Source: Mycolicibacterium sp. YH-1 (GTDB lineage Bacteria > Actinomycetota > Actinomycetes > Mycobacteriales > Mycobacteriaceae). Taken from it: a stretch of 64,000 nt of DNA. The translations under genes were made by a program, and so were the position numbers. Below are positions 18,146-26,796 of this stretch, piece by piece. The stretch covers positions 930,001-994,000 of the forward strand of contig NZ_CP092915.1 in NCBI RefSeq assembly GCF_022557175.1. The letters run 5' to 3'. Within the stretch, counting starts at the first letter, position 1; every line of letters starts with the position of its first letter. Under the pieces are notes generated by a model. The model was not told the DNA's origin and ran no database searches. It was given only the letters and a program-made list of their open reading frames with translations.

Positions 18146-20298
18146 CGAGTACACCGCCGACAGCCAAGCGTGTCGACCACCGACGCGAGCACCACGGCGA
18201 CGTCTTCATCGACCCCTACGAGTGGCTGCGGGACAAGTCGAACCCCGATGTCATCGCCTACCTCGAGGCGGAGAACGCCTACACCGAGACGCAGACCGAT
18301 CATCTCGAGCCGTTGCGGCAACAGATCTTCGACGAGATCAAGGCCCGCACCAAGGAGACCGACCTCTCCGTGCCAACCCGTCGCGGCGACTGGTGGTACT
18401 ACGGGCGCTCCTTCGAGGGCAAGCAGTACAGCGTGCACTGCCGTTGCCCGCTAACCGATCCCGACGACTGGACGCCGCCGCAGTTCGACGAGCACACCGA
18501 GGTTCCGGGTGAGGTGATATTGCTCGACGAGAACGTCGAAGCCGAGGGGCACTCCTTCTTCTCCATGGGTGCGGCGACGGTGAGCGTCGACGGGCACACC
18601 CTGGCGTACTCGGTCGACGTGGTTGGCGACGAGCGCTACACGTTGAAGTTCAAGGACTTACGGACCGGTGAGCTCTACGAGGACTCCATCGTGGGCATCG
18701 GAGCCGGTGCCACCTGGGCCGCGGACCATCGCACGATCTACTACGTCACGGTCGACGATGCATGGCGGCCCGACACCATCTGGCGCCACCGTATCGGCGC
18801 TGGCCTACCGGCCGAGAAGGTCTACCACGAACCCGACGAGCGGTTCTGGGTGGGCGTCGGCCGCACGCGCAGCGACAAGTACCTCTTCATCGCCGCGGGT
18901 AGCTCGGTCACCACCGAGGTGTTCTACGGTGATGCCGCCGATCCGGAGGCCACGTTCACGTCGGTGCTGCCGCGGCGCGAGCTGGTGGAGTACTCCGTCG
19001 AGCACGCCGTGGTCGGTGGCGAGGACCGCTTCCTCATCCTGCACAACGACGGTGCCGAGAACTTCACCCTGGTCGAGGCGCCGGTCAGCGATCCGACCGC
19101 GTTCCGCACCCTCATCGAGCACCGTGAGGACGTCAGGCTCGACGGGGTCGACGCCTTCGACGGCCTCCTCGTGGTGAGCTACCGCAGCGAGGCGCTGCCG
19201 CGGACCCAGTTGTGGCCCATCTATGCCGACGGTAACTACGGTCACCCCGCGGAGATCGAGTTCGACACGGAGTTGACCTCGTCGGGGTTGGCGGGCAACC
19301 CGAACTGGTCGGCACCGCGCCTGCGAGTGGCCACCACCTCGTTCGTGGTGCCGCTGCGCGTGTACGACATCGACCTGGCGTCGGGCGAGCGGATCCTGCT
19401 GCGCGAGCAGCCCGTGCTGGGCGACTACCGCCCCGACGAGTACGTCGAGCGGCGGGACTGGGCGATCGCCCCCGACGGGGCGCGCATCCCGGTCTCGATC
19501 ATTCACCGCGCCGGGCTGCAGTTCCCGGCACCGACACTGATCTACGGCTACGGCGCCTACGAGTCCTGCGAGGATCCCCGGTTCTCCATCGCGCGGCTGT
19601 CGCTGCTGGATCGCGGTATGGCCTTCGTCATCGCGCACGTGCGCGGGGGTGGCGAACTGGGCAGGCCGTGGTACGAGCACGGCAAGCTGCTGGAGAAGAA
19701 GAACACCTTCACCGACTTCATCGCGGTGGCAAGGCATCTCGTCGACACCGGGGTGACGCGCCAGGAGAACCTGGTCGCGCTCGGTGGCAGCGCGGGCGGT
19801 CTGTTGATGGGCGCGGTGGCGAACATGGCACCCGAGATGTTCGCCGGAATCCTGGCGCAGGTGCCGTTTGTGGACGCCCTGACCACGATCCTGGATCCCT
19901 CGCTGCCGTTGACCGTGACCGAGTGGGACGAGTGGGGCAACCCGCTCGCGAACGAGGACGTCTATCGGTACATGAAGTCCTACACGCCGTATGAGAACGT
20001 CGAGGCCAAGCAGTACCCGGCCATTCTGGCGATGACGTCACTCAACGACACCAGGGTGTACTACACCGAGCCGGCGAAATGGGTTGCGGCACTGCGGCAC
20101 GCGCAGCTCGACCCGGCCAAGGATGCACCCCGTGTCCTGCTGAAGACCGAGATGACCGCCGGGCACGGTGGGATCAGCGGACGCTACGAACGGTGGCGGG
20201 AGGCGGCGTTCCAGTACGCCTGGTTGCTAGCCACTGCCGACGGCGACCACCACGGCGGCGGCGAGATAGACCACCTCTTCCGCGGTTCTCACGTCTAG
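18142..20298 (+). CDS. ptrB: oligopeptidase B (S9A prolyl oligopeptidase family)
   Basis: This is a 718-residue serine peptidase that cleaves short peptides after Arg/Lys. The N-terminal beta-propeller (to about residue 430) is followed by an alpha/beta-hydrolase domain. The nucleophile lies in GGSAGG near residue 552 and the catalytic His in GHGG near residue 675. The start overlaps purC by 4 bases. In M. tuberculosis the same locus carries two shorter reading frames, ptrBa and ptrBb; here the gene is whole. Its last 72 bases overlap the convergent DoxX gene. Confidence 0.92.
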   Translation: MTSTPPTAKRVDHRREHHGDVFIDPYEWLRDKSNPDVIAYLEAENAYTETQTDHLEPLRQQIFDEIKARTKETDLSVPTRRGDWWYYGRSFEGKQYSVHCRCPLTDPDDWTPPQFDEHTEVPGEVILLDENVEAEGHSFFSMGAATVSVDGHTLAYSVDVVGDERYTLKFKDLRTGELYEDSIVGIGAGATWAADHRTIYYVTVDDAWRPDTIWRHRIGAGLPAEKVYHEPDERFWVGVGRTRSDKYLFIAAGSSVTTEVFYGDAADPEATFTSVLPRRELVEYSVEHAVVGGEDRFLILHNDGAENFTLVEAPVSDPTAFRTLIEHREDVRLDGVDAFDGLLVVSYRSEALPRTQLWPIYADGNYGHPAEIEFDTELTSSGLAGNPNWSAPRLRVATTSFVVPLRVYDIDLASGERILLREQPVLGDYRPDEYVERRDWAIAPDGARIPVSIIHRAGLQFPAPTLIYGYGAYESCEDPRFSIARLSLLDRGMAFVIAHVRGGGELGRPWYEHGKLLEKKNTFTDFIAVARHLVDTGVTRQENLVALGGSAGGLLMGAVANMAPEMFAGILAQVPFVDALTTILDPSLPLTVTEWDEWGNPLANEDVYRYMKSYTPYENVEAKQYPAILAMTSLNDTRVYYTEPAKWVAALRHAQLDPAKDAPRVLLKTEMTAGHGGISGRYERWREAAFQYAWLLATADGDHHGGGEIDHLFRGSHV

Positions 20299-20673
20299 TC
20301 GAGACTTCATCGACTTGGGCGGGTTGGGCATCCGGGCCGCATAGACGTTGGCGGGGAACATGACGAGCATCAGGACGAACAGGCACGCTGCCGCGGCCAC
20401 TCGTGTGGGCGGGTAGAGCAACCCTGCGGCGCCGAGCAGTTCGAGCACGCCGGTGATGCTCACCAACAAGGCGGGTGCCGGCATTCGTGGCGGGACGATG
20501 GCGATCATGTCGCGTCGCATCCCCGGCGCGAAGTGCGCGCCGCCGGTCATCGCGAACATCACGGCGAGGCCGACGGCGATGGCCTGTGGCCACCCGTCGA
20601 CGTAGTCGACCCCCAGCCATCCGACGACGCGAGCCGCGAGGCTTCCGAGGACCAGTGCGAGCAACACGGCCAT
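20227..20673 (-). CDS. DoxX-like four-helix membrane protein
   Basis: This is a 148-residue protein with four hydrophobic segments. The pattern matches DoxX/DUF417-like proteins: GGAHFAPGMRRDMIAIVPP between helices 1 and 2, then a Gly-rich third segment TGVLELLGAAGLL. It starts at ATG 20673, divergent from a TetR gene that probably controls it. Members of this family are associated with thiol or redox stress in mycobacteria. The 3' end runs 72 bases into ptrB on the other strand. Confidence 0.8.
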   Translation of the reverse strand: MAVLLALVLGSLAARVVGWLGVDYVDGWPQAIAVGLAVMFAMTGGAHFAPGMRRDMIAIVPPRMPAPALLVSITGVLELLGAAGLLYPPTRVAAAACLFVLMLVMFPANVYAARMPNPPKSMKSRLDVRTAEEVVYLAAAVVVAVGSG

Positions 20674-20692
20674 GGTGGCACTCCTAATCTAG

Positions 20693-20731
20693 ACAGTGGC
20701 AAGATAACCGTATCAGCGATCTATCCGCTGT
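20693..20731. promoter_or_regulatory. possible TetR operator and promoter region between DoxX and TetR genes
   Basis: The 84-base divergent spacer contains ACAGTGG (20693-20699) and the near-inverted CCGCTGT (20725-20731), with the shorter dyad GATA-ACCG-TATC between them. Symmetry is imperfect. The TetR gene itself has TACGAT 7 bases before its GTG, so it may be leaderless. Confidence 0.3.
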
Positions 20732-20757
20732 CAAGATTCCCGGCTACGATCCTGGAT

Positions 20758-21312
20758 GTGAGCAAGGAGACCTACCACCACGGCGATCTGCGGGCCGCCA
20801 TCCTGGCCGAGGCGGCCGTACTGGTGGCCCAACGCGGAGCGGACGGCATCTCGCTCCGCGAACTCGCCCGCGCGGCCGGTGTCTCGCACGCGGCACCGGC
20901 GCACCACTTCGGCGACCGCCGCGGCCTGTTCACCGCGCTGGCCGCCGAGGGCTACCGGCTGCTTGCCGCCGCACTGGCCGCGGCGGCACCGGATTTCATC
21001 GACGCCGCCAGGGCCTACGTCCGGTTCGCGCTCGACCACCCCGGCCACTACGCCGTGATGTTCGACAGATCGCTCTATGACGACACCGATCACGCACTCG
21101 TCGAGGCGGAGGCCGCCGCGGCGGATGAACTCAATCGCGGTGTCGGCACGCTGGGCGACGCCAAGGCCAAGGCCGACCCCGAGGGTGCCGCGCTCGCCGC
21201 GTGGTCGATGGTGCACGGGTTCGCACTGCTGTGGCTCAACGGCGCAATCGACACCGCGGGCGACCCCATCGACACCGTCGAACGACTCGGTGCCATCATG
21301 TTCGACGGATGA
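20758..21312 (+). CDS. TetR-family transcriptional regulator
   Basis: This is a 184-residue regulator starting at GTG 20758. The helix-turn-helix reads ISLRELARAAGVSHAAPAHHF, a form seen in the TetR subgroup with the TetR_C_33-like (WHG) C-terminal domain. It is divergent from the DoxX gene and 19 bases upstream of the peroxidase gene, so redox control of both is plausible. The effector is unknown. Confidence 0.9.
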   Translation: MSKETYHHGDLRAAILAEAAVLVAQRGADGISLRELARAAGVSHAAPAHHFGDRRGLFTALAAEGYRLLAAALAAAAPDFIDAARAYVRFALDHPGHYAVMFDRSLYDDTDHALVEAEAAAADELNRGVGTLGDAKAKADPEGAALAAWSMVHGFALLWLNGAIDTAGDPIDTVERLGAIMFDG

Positions 21313-21331
21313 CGGTGTTAGCGTCGAGGAC

Positions 21332-21820
21332 GTGAGCCTCAAAGAGATCGCCCTGACCACGCTCGACGGCAAACCCACCACGTTGGCCGAATTGTCGGAC
21401 GGCGCAACGCTGGTCGTCAACGTCGCCTCCAAGTGCGGCCTGACCCCGCAGTACACCGCGCTGGAGAAGCTGGCCAAGGAGTACGGCGACCGCGGCCTCA
21501 CGGTCGTCGGCGTGCCGTGCAACCAGTTCATGGGTCAGGAACCCGGGACGCCCGAGGAGATCGCCACGTTCTGTTCGACGTCCTACGGCGTGACGTTCCC
21601 GCTGCTGGCCAAGGTCGACGTCAACGGTGACGACCGGCACCCGCTGTACGCCGAACTCGCCAAGGCCGCCGACGCCGAGGGCGAATCCGGTGACGTGCAG
21701 TGGAACTTCGAGAAGTTCCTGCTGGCACCCGGCGGCGAGGTCGTCAACAGGTTCCGGCCGCGCACCGAGCCTGACGCCCCCGAGGTGATCGGCGCCATCG
21801 AGGCCGTCCTGCCTCGCTGA
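21332..21820 (+). CDS. glutathione peroxidase-family thiol peroxidase
   Basis: This is a 162-residue peroxidase. The peroxidatic Cys is in NVASKCGLTPQY near residue 35. GVPCNQFMGQEPG and WNFEKFLL supply the Gln and Trp of the catalytic tetrad. A further Cys in EIATFC could be the resolving Cys of thioredoxin-dependent members. Mycobacteria lack glutathione, so thioredoxin or mycothiol is the likely reductant. GTG 21332 is preceded by TAGCGT 7 bases upstream, suggesting a leaderless start. It may be co-regulated with the upstream TetR and DoxX genes. Confidence 0.9.
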   Translation: MSLKEIALTTLDGKPTTLAELSDGATLVVNVASKCGLTPQYTALEKLAKEYGDRGLTVVGVPCNQFMGQEPGTPEEIATFCSTSYGVTFPLLAKVDVNGDDRHPLYAELAKAADAEGESGDVQWNFEKFLLAPGGEVVNRFRPRTEPDAPEVIGAIEAVLPR

Positions 21821-21908
21821 TCGCATGCCTGCCTGACCGCACCGGATCGTCAACTCCCGCCCACGTGTCCGTCACCATCGGGACACCTTGCGTTGCCATA
21901 CTGCGGGC

Positions 21909-22613
21909 GTGGCTGGACAGCTGATCGTCTCGGTCTCCGGGATCAGGGACCGCACACTGGCCGACGCCGTGGCGTTCCGCGCCGAACTCGAACGGCGCCG
22001 GGTTCCGGCATCGCTGCTCGTGGCGCCGCGGCTCAAGGGTGGCTACCGTCTCGACGCCGATCCGGGCACCGTCGACTGGCTGACACAGCGCCGCGCCGAC
22101 GGCGACGCCGTCGTGCTGCACGGCTACGACGAAGCGGCGACCAAGAAGCGCCGCGGCGAGTTCGCGACGCTGCCCGCGCACGAGGCGAACCTGCGACTGA
22201 TGGGCGCCGACCGGGTGCTCGAACATCTCGGGCTGCGCACCCGGCTGTTCGCCGCACCGGGCTGGACTGTCTCACAAGGCACGGTTACCGTGCTGCCCCG
22301 CAACGGCTTTCGGCTGCTGGTAGGGATCGGCGGTATCACCGACCTGGTCCGTCAGACGACGCTTCGAGCGCGCGTCCTCGGCATCGGCGGGGGATTCCGC
22401 GCCGAGACGTGGTGGTGCCGGACGCTGGTCTTGTCCGCCGACCGAACGGCACGGCGATCCGGGACCGTCCGGATCGCGGTCGCGGCCGGTCAGCTGGCGC
22501 AGTCCGGGCCGCGGCAGGCCGCGCTCGACGCCATCGACCTGGCGCTCATGCACGGGTGCACCCCCGCGGTGTATCGGTGGGCGCCCATGCCGGCAATGAC
22601 GGACGCCGCCTGA
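21909..22613 (+). CDS. DUF2334-type polysaccharide deacetylase-like protein (Rv0784-like)
   Basis: This 234-residue protein has the NodB/deacetylase fold pattern of DUF2334. The strand VSVSGIRD opens it, and GDAVVLHGYDEA near residue 70 supplies a His, with GADRVLEHLGL and FAAPGW later. It starts at GTG 21909. It lies just upstream of the FAD-dependent dehydrogenase, as Rv0784 does in M. tuberculosis. The 88-base gap before it holds no other gene that I can see. Carbohydrate deacetylation is a family guess only. Confidence 0.72.
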   Translation: MAGQLIVSVSGIRDRTLADAVAFRAELERRRVPASLLVAPRLKGGYRLDADPGTVDWLTQRRADGDAVVLHGYDEAATKKRRGEFATLPAHEANLRLMGADRVLEHLGLRTRLFAAPGWTVSQGTVTVLPRNGFRLLVGIGGITDLVRQTTLRARVLGIGGGFRAETWWCRTLVLSADRTARRSGTVRIAVAAGQLAQSGPRQAALDAIDLALMHGCTPAVYRWAPMPAMTDAA

Positions 22614-22636
22614 GCGTTCGAAGCTAAGTTGGCGTC

Positions 22637-24277
22637 ATGGCTGACGCTGACGTGATCGTGGTGGGTGCCGGACTCGCGGGCCTGGTGGCCGCATGTGAAG
22701 TGGTCGACCGGGGACGGTCGGTGCTGATCGTCGACCAGGAGAACGCCGCCAACCTCGGTGGTCAGGCCTTCTGGTCGTTCGGTGGACTGTTCTTCGTCGA
22801 CAGCCCCGAGCAGCGCAGGCTCGGCATCCGCGACAGCTACGAGCTGGCGCTGCAGGACTGGATGGGCACCGCCGGATTCGACCGCGCCGAGGACCACTGG
22901 CCGCGGCAGTGGGCCAACGCCTACGTCGACTTCGCGGCGGGCGAGAAGCGCAGCTGGCTGCGCGAGCGCGGTCTGCAGACGTTCGCGCTCGTCGGGTGGG
23001 CCGAGCGCGGCGGGTACGACGCCCGAGGGCACGGCAACTCGGTGCCGCGCTTCCACATCACGTGGGGCACCGGGCCGGCGATCGTTGACGTGTTCGCGCG
23101 CCGGCTGACCAACAATCCGCGGGTGCGGTTCGCCCACCGGCACCGCGTCGATGAACTCATCGTCGAGGCCGGTGCGGTGACAGGTGTTCGTGGCGCGGTG
23201 CTCGAGCCGTCATCGGCCGCGCGCGGTGTGGCGTCATCTCGGAACATCCAGGGCGAGTTCGAGTTCCGGTCCTCCGCGGTGATCGTGGCCAGCGGTGGCA
23301 TCGGCGGAAACCACGACCTGGTGCGCGCCAACTGGCCCGCCCGCATGGGCCGGGTGCCCGAGCAGTTGCTGTCCGGGGTACCCGCGCACGTCGACGGCAG
23401 GATGCTCGGCATCAGCGAGGCCGCGGGCGCACACCTGATCAACGGCGACCGGATGTGGCACTACACCGAGGGCATCACCAACTACGACCCGATCTGGCCC
23501 GATCACGGCATTCGCATCCTGCCTGGCCCGTCATCGCTGTGGCTCGACGCGACCGGTCGACGCCTGCCCGCGCCGCTGTACCCGGGGTTCGACACGCTGG
23601 GCACGCTGGAGTACATCGCCAAGACGGGCTACGACTACACCTGGTTCGTGCTGAACGCCCGCATCATCGCCAAGGAGTTCGGGCTGTCCGGTCAGGAGCA
23701 GAATCCTGACCTGACGGGCGCCAGCGTGCGCCAGGTGCTGGCCCGCGTGAAGCCAGGGGCGCCGGCGCCCGTCCAGCGATTCGTTGATCGTGGCGTCGAC
23801 TTCGTCACGGCGAATTCGTTGCAGGAGTTGGTGTCCAAGATGAACGCCATCCCCGACGTCGAGCCGCTGGACTACGCCGTGGTGGCCGACGAGGTCACCG
23901 CGCGCGACCGTGAGGTGGTCAACAAGTACACCAAGGACAGTCAGATCACCGCGATCCGCGGGGCGCGCAATTACCTGGCCGACCGGATCAGTCGCGTCGT
24001 CGCACCGCACCGGCTCACCGATGAGAAGGCGGGCCCGCTGATCGCGGTGAAGCTGCACATTCTGACCCGGAAGTCGTTGGGCGGCATGGAGACCGACCTG
24101 GATGCGCGGGTCCTCAAGGCCGACGGTGAGGTGCTCGATGGGTTGTACGCCGCCGGTGAGGCCGCCGGTTTCGGTGGTGGCGGCGTGCACGGCTACCGGT
24201 CACTCGAGGGCACGTTCCTGGGGGGCTGTGTGTTCTCCGGTCGTGCCGCGGGCCGCGCCGCCGCGCGCGACGCCTAG
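22637..24277 (+). CDS. FAD-binding dehydrogenase, fumarate reductase/ketosteroid dehydrogenase type (Rv0785-like)
   Basis: This is a 546-residue flavoprotein. The N-terminal dinucleotide motif VVGAGLAGLVAACE precedes a long FAD-binding domain; GGIGGN and the C-terminal GLYAAGEAAGFGGGG close the FAD site. The insert domain is the substrate-capping domain of the succinate dehydrogenase/KstD superfamily. TAAGTT sits 6 bases before ATG 22637, so the mRNA is probably leaderless. The protein ends within a 15-base tandem repeat. The electron acceptor and substrate are unknown. Confidence 0.88.
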   Translation: MADADVIVVGAGLAGLVAACEVVDRGRSVLIVDQENAANLGGQAFWSFGGLFFVDSPEQRRLGIRDSYELALQDWMGTAGFDRAEDHWPRQWANAYVDFAAGEKRSWLRERGLQTFALVGWAERGGYDARGHGNSVPRFHITWGTGPAIVDVFARRLTNNPRVRFAHRHRVDELIVEAGAVTGVRGAVLEPSSAARGVASSRNIQGEFEFRSSAVIVASGGIGGNHDLVRANWPARMGRVPEQLLSGVPAHVDGRMLGISEAAGAHLINGDRMWHYTEGITNYDPIWPDHGIRILPGPSSLWLDATGRRLPAPLYPGFDTLGTLEYIAKTGYDYTWFVLNARIIAKEFGLSGQEQNPDLTGASVRQVLARVKPGAPAPVQRFVDRGVDFVTANSLQELVSKMNAIPDVEPLDYAVVADEVTARDREVVNKYTKDSQITAIRGARNYLADRISRVVAPHRLTDEKAGPLIAVKLHILTRKSLGGMETDLDARVLKADGEVLDGLYAAGEAAGFGGGGVHGYRSLEGTFLGGCVFSGRAAGRAAARDA

Positions 24278-24311
24278 AACGGGCACGCCTAGAACGGGCA
24301 CGCCTAGAACG
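24271..24311. repeat. 15-base tandem repeat (2.7 units) carrying stop codons for both convergent genes
   Basis: The unit CGCCTAGAACGGGCA occurs at 24271-24285 and 24286-24300, with 11 bases of a third copy at 24301-24311. CTAG inside each unit is a stop on either strand. The first unit ends the FAD dehydrogenase, and the third ends the convergent MBL-fold gene. Confidence 0.9.
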
Positions 24312-24957
24312 ACGTGCCGTTCTCCTCGGTGAGGACCTGGAAGTCGGTGTCGGTCATCTCCGAGAGCCGGCCGTAGTAGATGCCCCGCGCACTCGGTTCG
24401 ACGATGCCCTGGTGGATCGGCACGGCGCGCGTCGGAGCGACGGCCCGCAGGTAGTCGACGGCCTCGGAGATCTTCATCCACGGTGCCGCCGCCGGGGTGG
24501 CCAGCACGTCGACGGGTTCGCCGGGGGTGAACAGCGCATCGCCCGGGTGCATCAGGCGCGCCGGGTGATCACCGTCACCGACGAGGTAGGAGATGTTGTC
24601 GATAACCGGGATCTCGGGGTGGATCACCGCGTGGATGCCGCCGACGCCGCGGACGGCGAGGTGGCCCACGGCGAACGCGTCACCGGCGTGCACAGCCGTC
24701 CACGGCGCGCCGAGCTGGGCGGCGGTCATCGGGTCGGCGTACAGCGCGGCCTGCGGGTTCGCGTCCAGCAGTGCGGGCAGACGCGAGACGTCGGCGTGGT
24801 CGGGGTGTTGGTGGGTGATCAGGATCGCGGACAGGCCGGTGATGCCCTCGAAGCCGTGCGAGAAGGTGCCCGGGTCGAAGAGGACCGTGGTGTCGGCGCC
24901 CCCGCCGTCGGGGAACGTCGCCAGCAGGCAGGAGTGGCCGAAATGCGTCAGCTGCAT
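24304..24957 (-). CDS. MBL-fold metal-dependent hydrolase (Rv0786c-like)
   Basis: This is a 217-residue metallo-beta-lactamase-fold protein. The zinc motif THQHPDHAD (HxHxDH) lies near residue 55, and further ligands are probably the His of LMHPGDALF and a late HQG. It starts at ATG 24957, which gives the typical QLTHFGHSC N-terminus of the UlaG/YcbL-like group; the frame is open further upstream. It is divergent from purS across 60 bases. The substrate is unknown. Confidence 0.85.
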   Translation of the reverse strand: MQLTHFGHSCLLATFPDGGGADTTVLFDPGTFSHGFEGITGLSAILITHQHPDHADVSRLPALLDANPQAALYADPMTAAQLGAPWTAVHAGDAFAVGHLAVRGVGGIHAVIHPEIPVIDNISYLVGDGDHPARLMHPGDALFTPGEPVDVLATPAAAPWMKISEAVDYLRAVAPTRAVPIHQGIVEPSARGIYYGRLSEMTDTDFQVLTEENGTSF

Positions 24958-24976
24958 GGCTCCATTGTGCCGCCGG

Positions 24977-24982
24977 TAGAGT
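24977..24982 (+). promoter_or_regulatory. -10 element of the purSQ operon
   Basis: TAGAGT is followed by a leader of about 28 bases that ends in AAGGAG, 7 bases before the purS GTG. In contrast to purD, purB, purC and purL, this unit has a normal ribosome-binding site. Confidence 0.45.
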
Positions 24983-25017
24983 GATCGCCGACCGTTCTCC
25001 ACCAGAAGGAGCCGCCC

Positions 25018-25257
25018 GTGGCCCGGGTCGTAGTGCACGTCATGCCGAAGGCTGAGATCCTCGATCCGCAAGGTCAGGCGATCGTCGGTGCCCTTGGCCG
25101 CCTCGGCCATGCCGGAGTGTCGGATGTTCGGCAAGGCAAGCGGTTCGAACTCGAGGTCGACGACAGCGTCAGCGATGACGCGCTCGCCGAGATCGCCGAG
25201 TCGCTGCTGGCCAACACCGTCATCGAGGACTGGGTCATCACCAGGGACGATCAGTGA
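25018..25257 (+). CDS. purS: phosphoribosylformylglycinamidine synthase subunit PurS
   Basis: PurS is the 79-residue small subunit that bridges PurQ and PurL in the FGAM synthase complex (step 4). [18 protein letters not shown] is the family signature. The GTG start follows AAGGAG. The stop overlaps the purQ start by 4 bases (GTGA), so the two subunits are coupled; purL lies 6 kb away. Confidence 0.96.
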   Translation: MARVVVHVMPKAEILDPQGQAIVGALGRLGHAGVSDVRQGKRFELEVDDSVSDDALAEIAESLLANTVIEDWVITRDDQ

Positions 25258-25928
25258 CCACGCGCGTCGGGGTGATCACGTTCCCCGGGACGCTCGATGA
25301 CGTCGACGCGGCCCGCGCCGCGCGTGCCGTGGGCGCCGAGTCGGTGAACCTCTGGCACGCCGACGCCGATCTCAAGGGTGTCGACGCCGTCATCGTCCCG
25401 GGTGGGTTCTCCTACGGCGACTATCTGCGCTGCGGTGCCATCGCGAAATTCGCGCCCGTGATGGGCGAGGTCGTCGCCGCGGCCGCCAAGGGTATGCCGG
25501 TGCTGGGGATCTGCAACGGTTTCCAGGTGCTGTGTGAGGCGGGCCTGCTGCCCGGCGCCCTGACCCGCAACGCCGGACTGCACTTCATCTGCCGCGACGT
25601 CTGGCTGCAGGTCACGTCGACCTCGACGGCGTGGACCACGCGCTACGAGCAGGACGCCGACCTGCTGATCCCGCTGAAGTCAGGGGAGGGCCGTTACGTC
25701 GCCTCCGAGTCGGTGCTCGACGAACTCGAGGGCGAGGGCCGTGTGGTCTTCCGTTACCGCGAGAACCTCAACGGCTCGATGCGCGGTATCGCCGGCATCA
25801 GCTCGGCCAACGGCCGCGTCGTCGGCCTGATGCCGCATCCCGAGCACGCCACCGAGGCGCTGACCGGGCCGTCCGATGACGGGCTCGGCATGTTCTTCTC
25901 GGCGCTCGACGCCGTCCTCGCCGCCTAG
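25254..25928 (+). CDS. purQ: phosphoribosylformylglycinamidine synthase subunit PurQ (glutaminase)
   Basis: This 224-residue class I glutamine amidotransferase hydrolyses glutamine and passes ammonia to PurL. The nucleophile Cys is in LGICNGFQ near residue 86, and the His-Glu pair in MPHPEHATE near residue 195. [13 protein letters not shown] forms the oxyanion region. It starts at GTG 25254, coupled to purS. A palindromic repeat follows the stop and may terminate transcription. Confidence 0.97.
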   Translation: MTTRVGVITFPGTLDDVDAARAARAVGAESVNLWHADADLKGVDAVIVPGGFSYGDYLRCGAIAKFAPVMGEVVAAAAKGMPVLGICNGFQVLCEAGLLPGALTRNAGLHFICRDVWLQVTSTSTAWTTRYEQDADLLIPLKSGEGRYVASESVLDELEGEGRVVFRYRENLNGSMRGIAGISSANGRVVGLMPHPEHATEALTGPSDDGLGMFFSALDAVLAA

Positions 25929-25931
25929 CCT

Positions 25932-25987
25932 GCGTGACTTCGGCGCGCTAAGGAGCGCCCACCGCTCCAGACCGCGCCGAAATCGCA
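25932..25987. repeat. intergenic palindromic repeat, copy 3
   Basis: Arms GTGACTTCGGCGCG (25934-25947) and CGCGCCGAAATCGCA (25973-25987) have the same arm sequences as copy 2. The loop differs and holds its own hairpin, GGAGCG-CCCAC-CGCTCC. It fills the spacer between the convergent purQ and SDR genes, consistent with a bidirectional terminator. Confidence 0.75.
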
Positions 25988-25993
25988 GTGGGG

Positions 25994-26743
25994 TCAGGCG
26001 GCCGGATGGATGGCCCGGTAGCCGCCGCCGACGGTGACGACCGTTCCGTTGACGTAGCTCGCCGCCGGTGAGGCCAGGAACGTCACGACGTTGGCGATCT
26101 CGTCGGCCTCGCCGGTGCGGCCCAGTGCGGTGGTCTTGCCCAGGCCCTCGATGAGCCCGTCCTCGAACACCAGGGTGCCGGGCGTCTGGGTGGGGCCGGG
26201 GGCGACGGCGTTGACCCGCACGCCCTGGCCGCCGAACTCGTCGGCCCACAGCGCGTTGAGCAGTTCGAGCGCGGCCTTGCTCGCGCCGTAGATGCCCGCG
26301 CCCTCAGCGGGGACCGTCGCGGCGACGGTCGTCACGTTGATGACGGTTCCGTGGCCACGCGCCACCATGCCCGGTACCAGCCTCTGCACCAGCACGTAGG
26401 GGGCGCGCAGGTTGGTGTTGATCTGATCGTCGAAGTCGGCGTCGGTGGTGTCGAACGTCGGGGCGAAGCGGTAGATGCCCGCGTTGTTCACCAGGATGTC
26501 GACGGCACCCGCCTCATCGGCCAGGCGACGCACGTCAGTGACATCGGACACATCGGCGGCGATGAAACGGGCTGTGCCGCCAGTGTTCTGGATCTCCTGA
26601 ACCACCTTGGCGCCGCGCTCGGCGTTGCGGCCGTGCACGATCACCTCGGCGCCCTCGGATGCGAGTTGTCGTGCGATGGCATAGCCGATGCCCGCGGTGG
26701 CGCCGGTGACGAGTGCGGTCTTGCCTGTGAGTGTGTCGGTCAT
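25994..26743 (-). CDS. SDR-family oxidoreductase
   Basis: This is a 249-residue classical SDR. TGATAGIG forms the NADP(H) loop near residue 13, with NNAGIYRF, a Thr-rich active-site strand and YGASK following. It ends in the usual VNGTVVTVGGGY. ATG 26743 is chosen; the frame is open only 18 bases further. The spacer upstream, shared with the encapsulin 3' end, holds two copies of ATTCCGGA 14 bases apart (26760 and 26774), a possible regulator site. Substrate unknown. Confidence 0.87.
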   Translation of the reverse strand: MTDTLTGKTALVTGATAGIGYAIARQLASEGAEVIVHGRNAERGAKVVQEIQNTGGTARFIAADVSDVTDVRRLADEAGAVDILVNNAGIYRFAPTFDTTDADFDDQINTNLRAPYVLVQRLVPGMVARGHGTVINVTTVAATVPAEGAGIYGASKAALELLNALWADEFGGQGVRVNAVAPGPTQTPGTLVFEDGLIEGLGKTTALGRTGEADEIANVVTFLASPAASYVNGTVVTVGGGYRAIHPAA

Positions 26744-26796
26744 GAACCGCACAAGCGCCAATTCCGGATCGTTTATTCCGGAAATCGCACAGGCGA

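Noticed and set aside
17216..18154. N-terminal extension of the Rv0779c-like frame through purC
   Set aside because: The sequence is the antisense of purC; the true protein starts at ATG 17215.
26760..26781. Repeated ATTCCGGA in the SDR upstream spacer as a definite operator
   Set aside because: Two 8-base words are not enough evidence, and no regulator gene is adjacent; it is mentioned only in the SDR entry.
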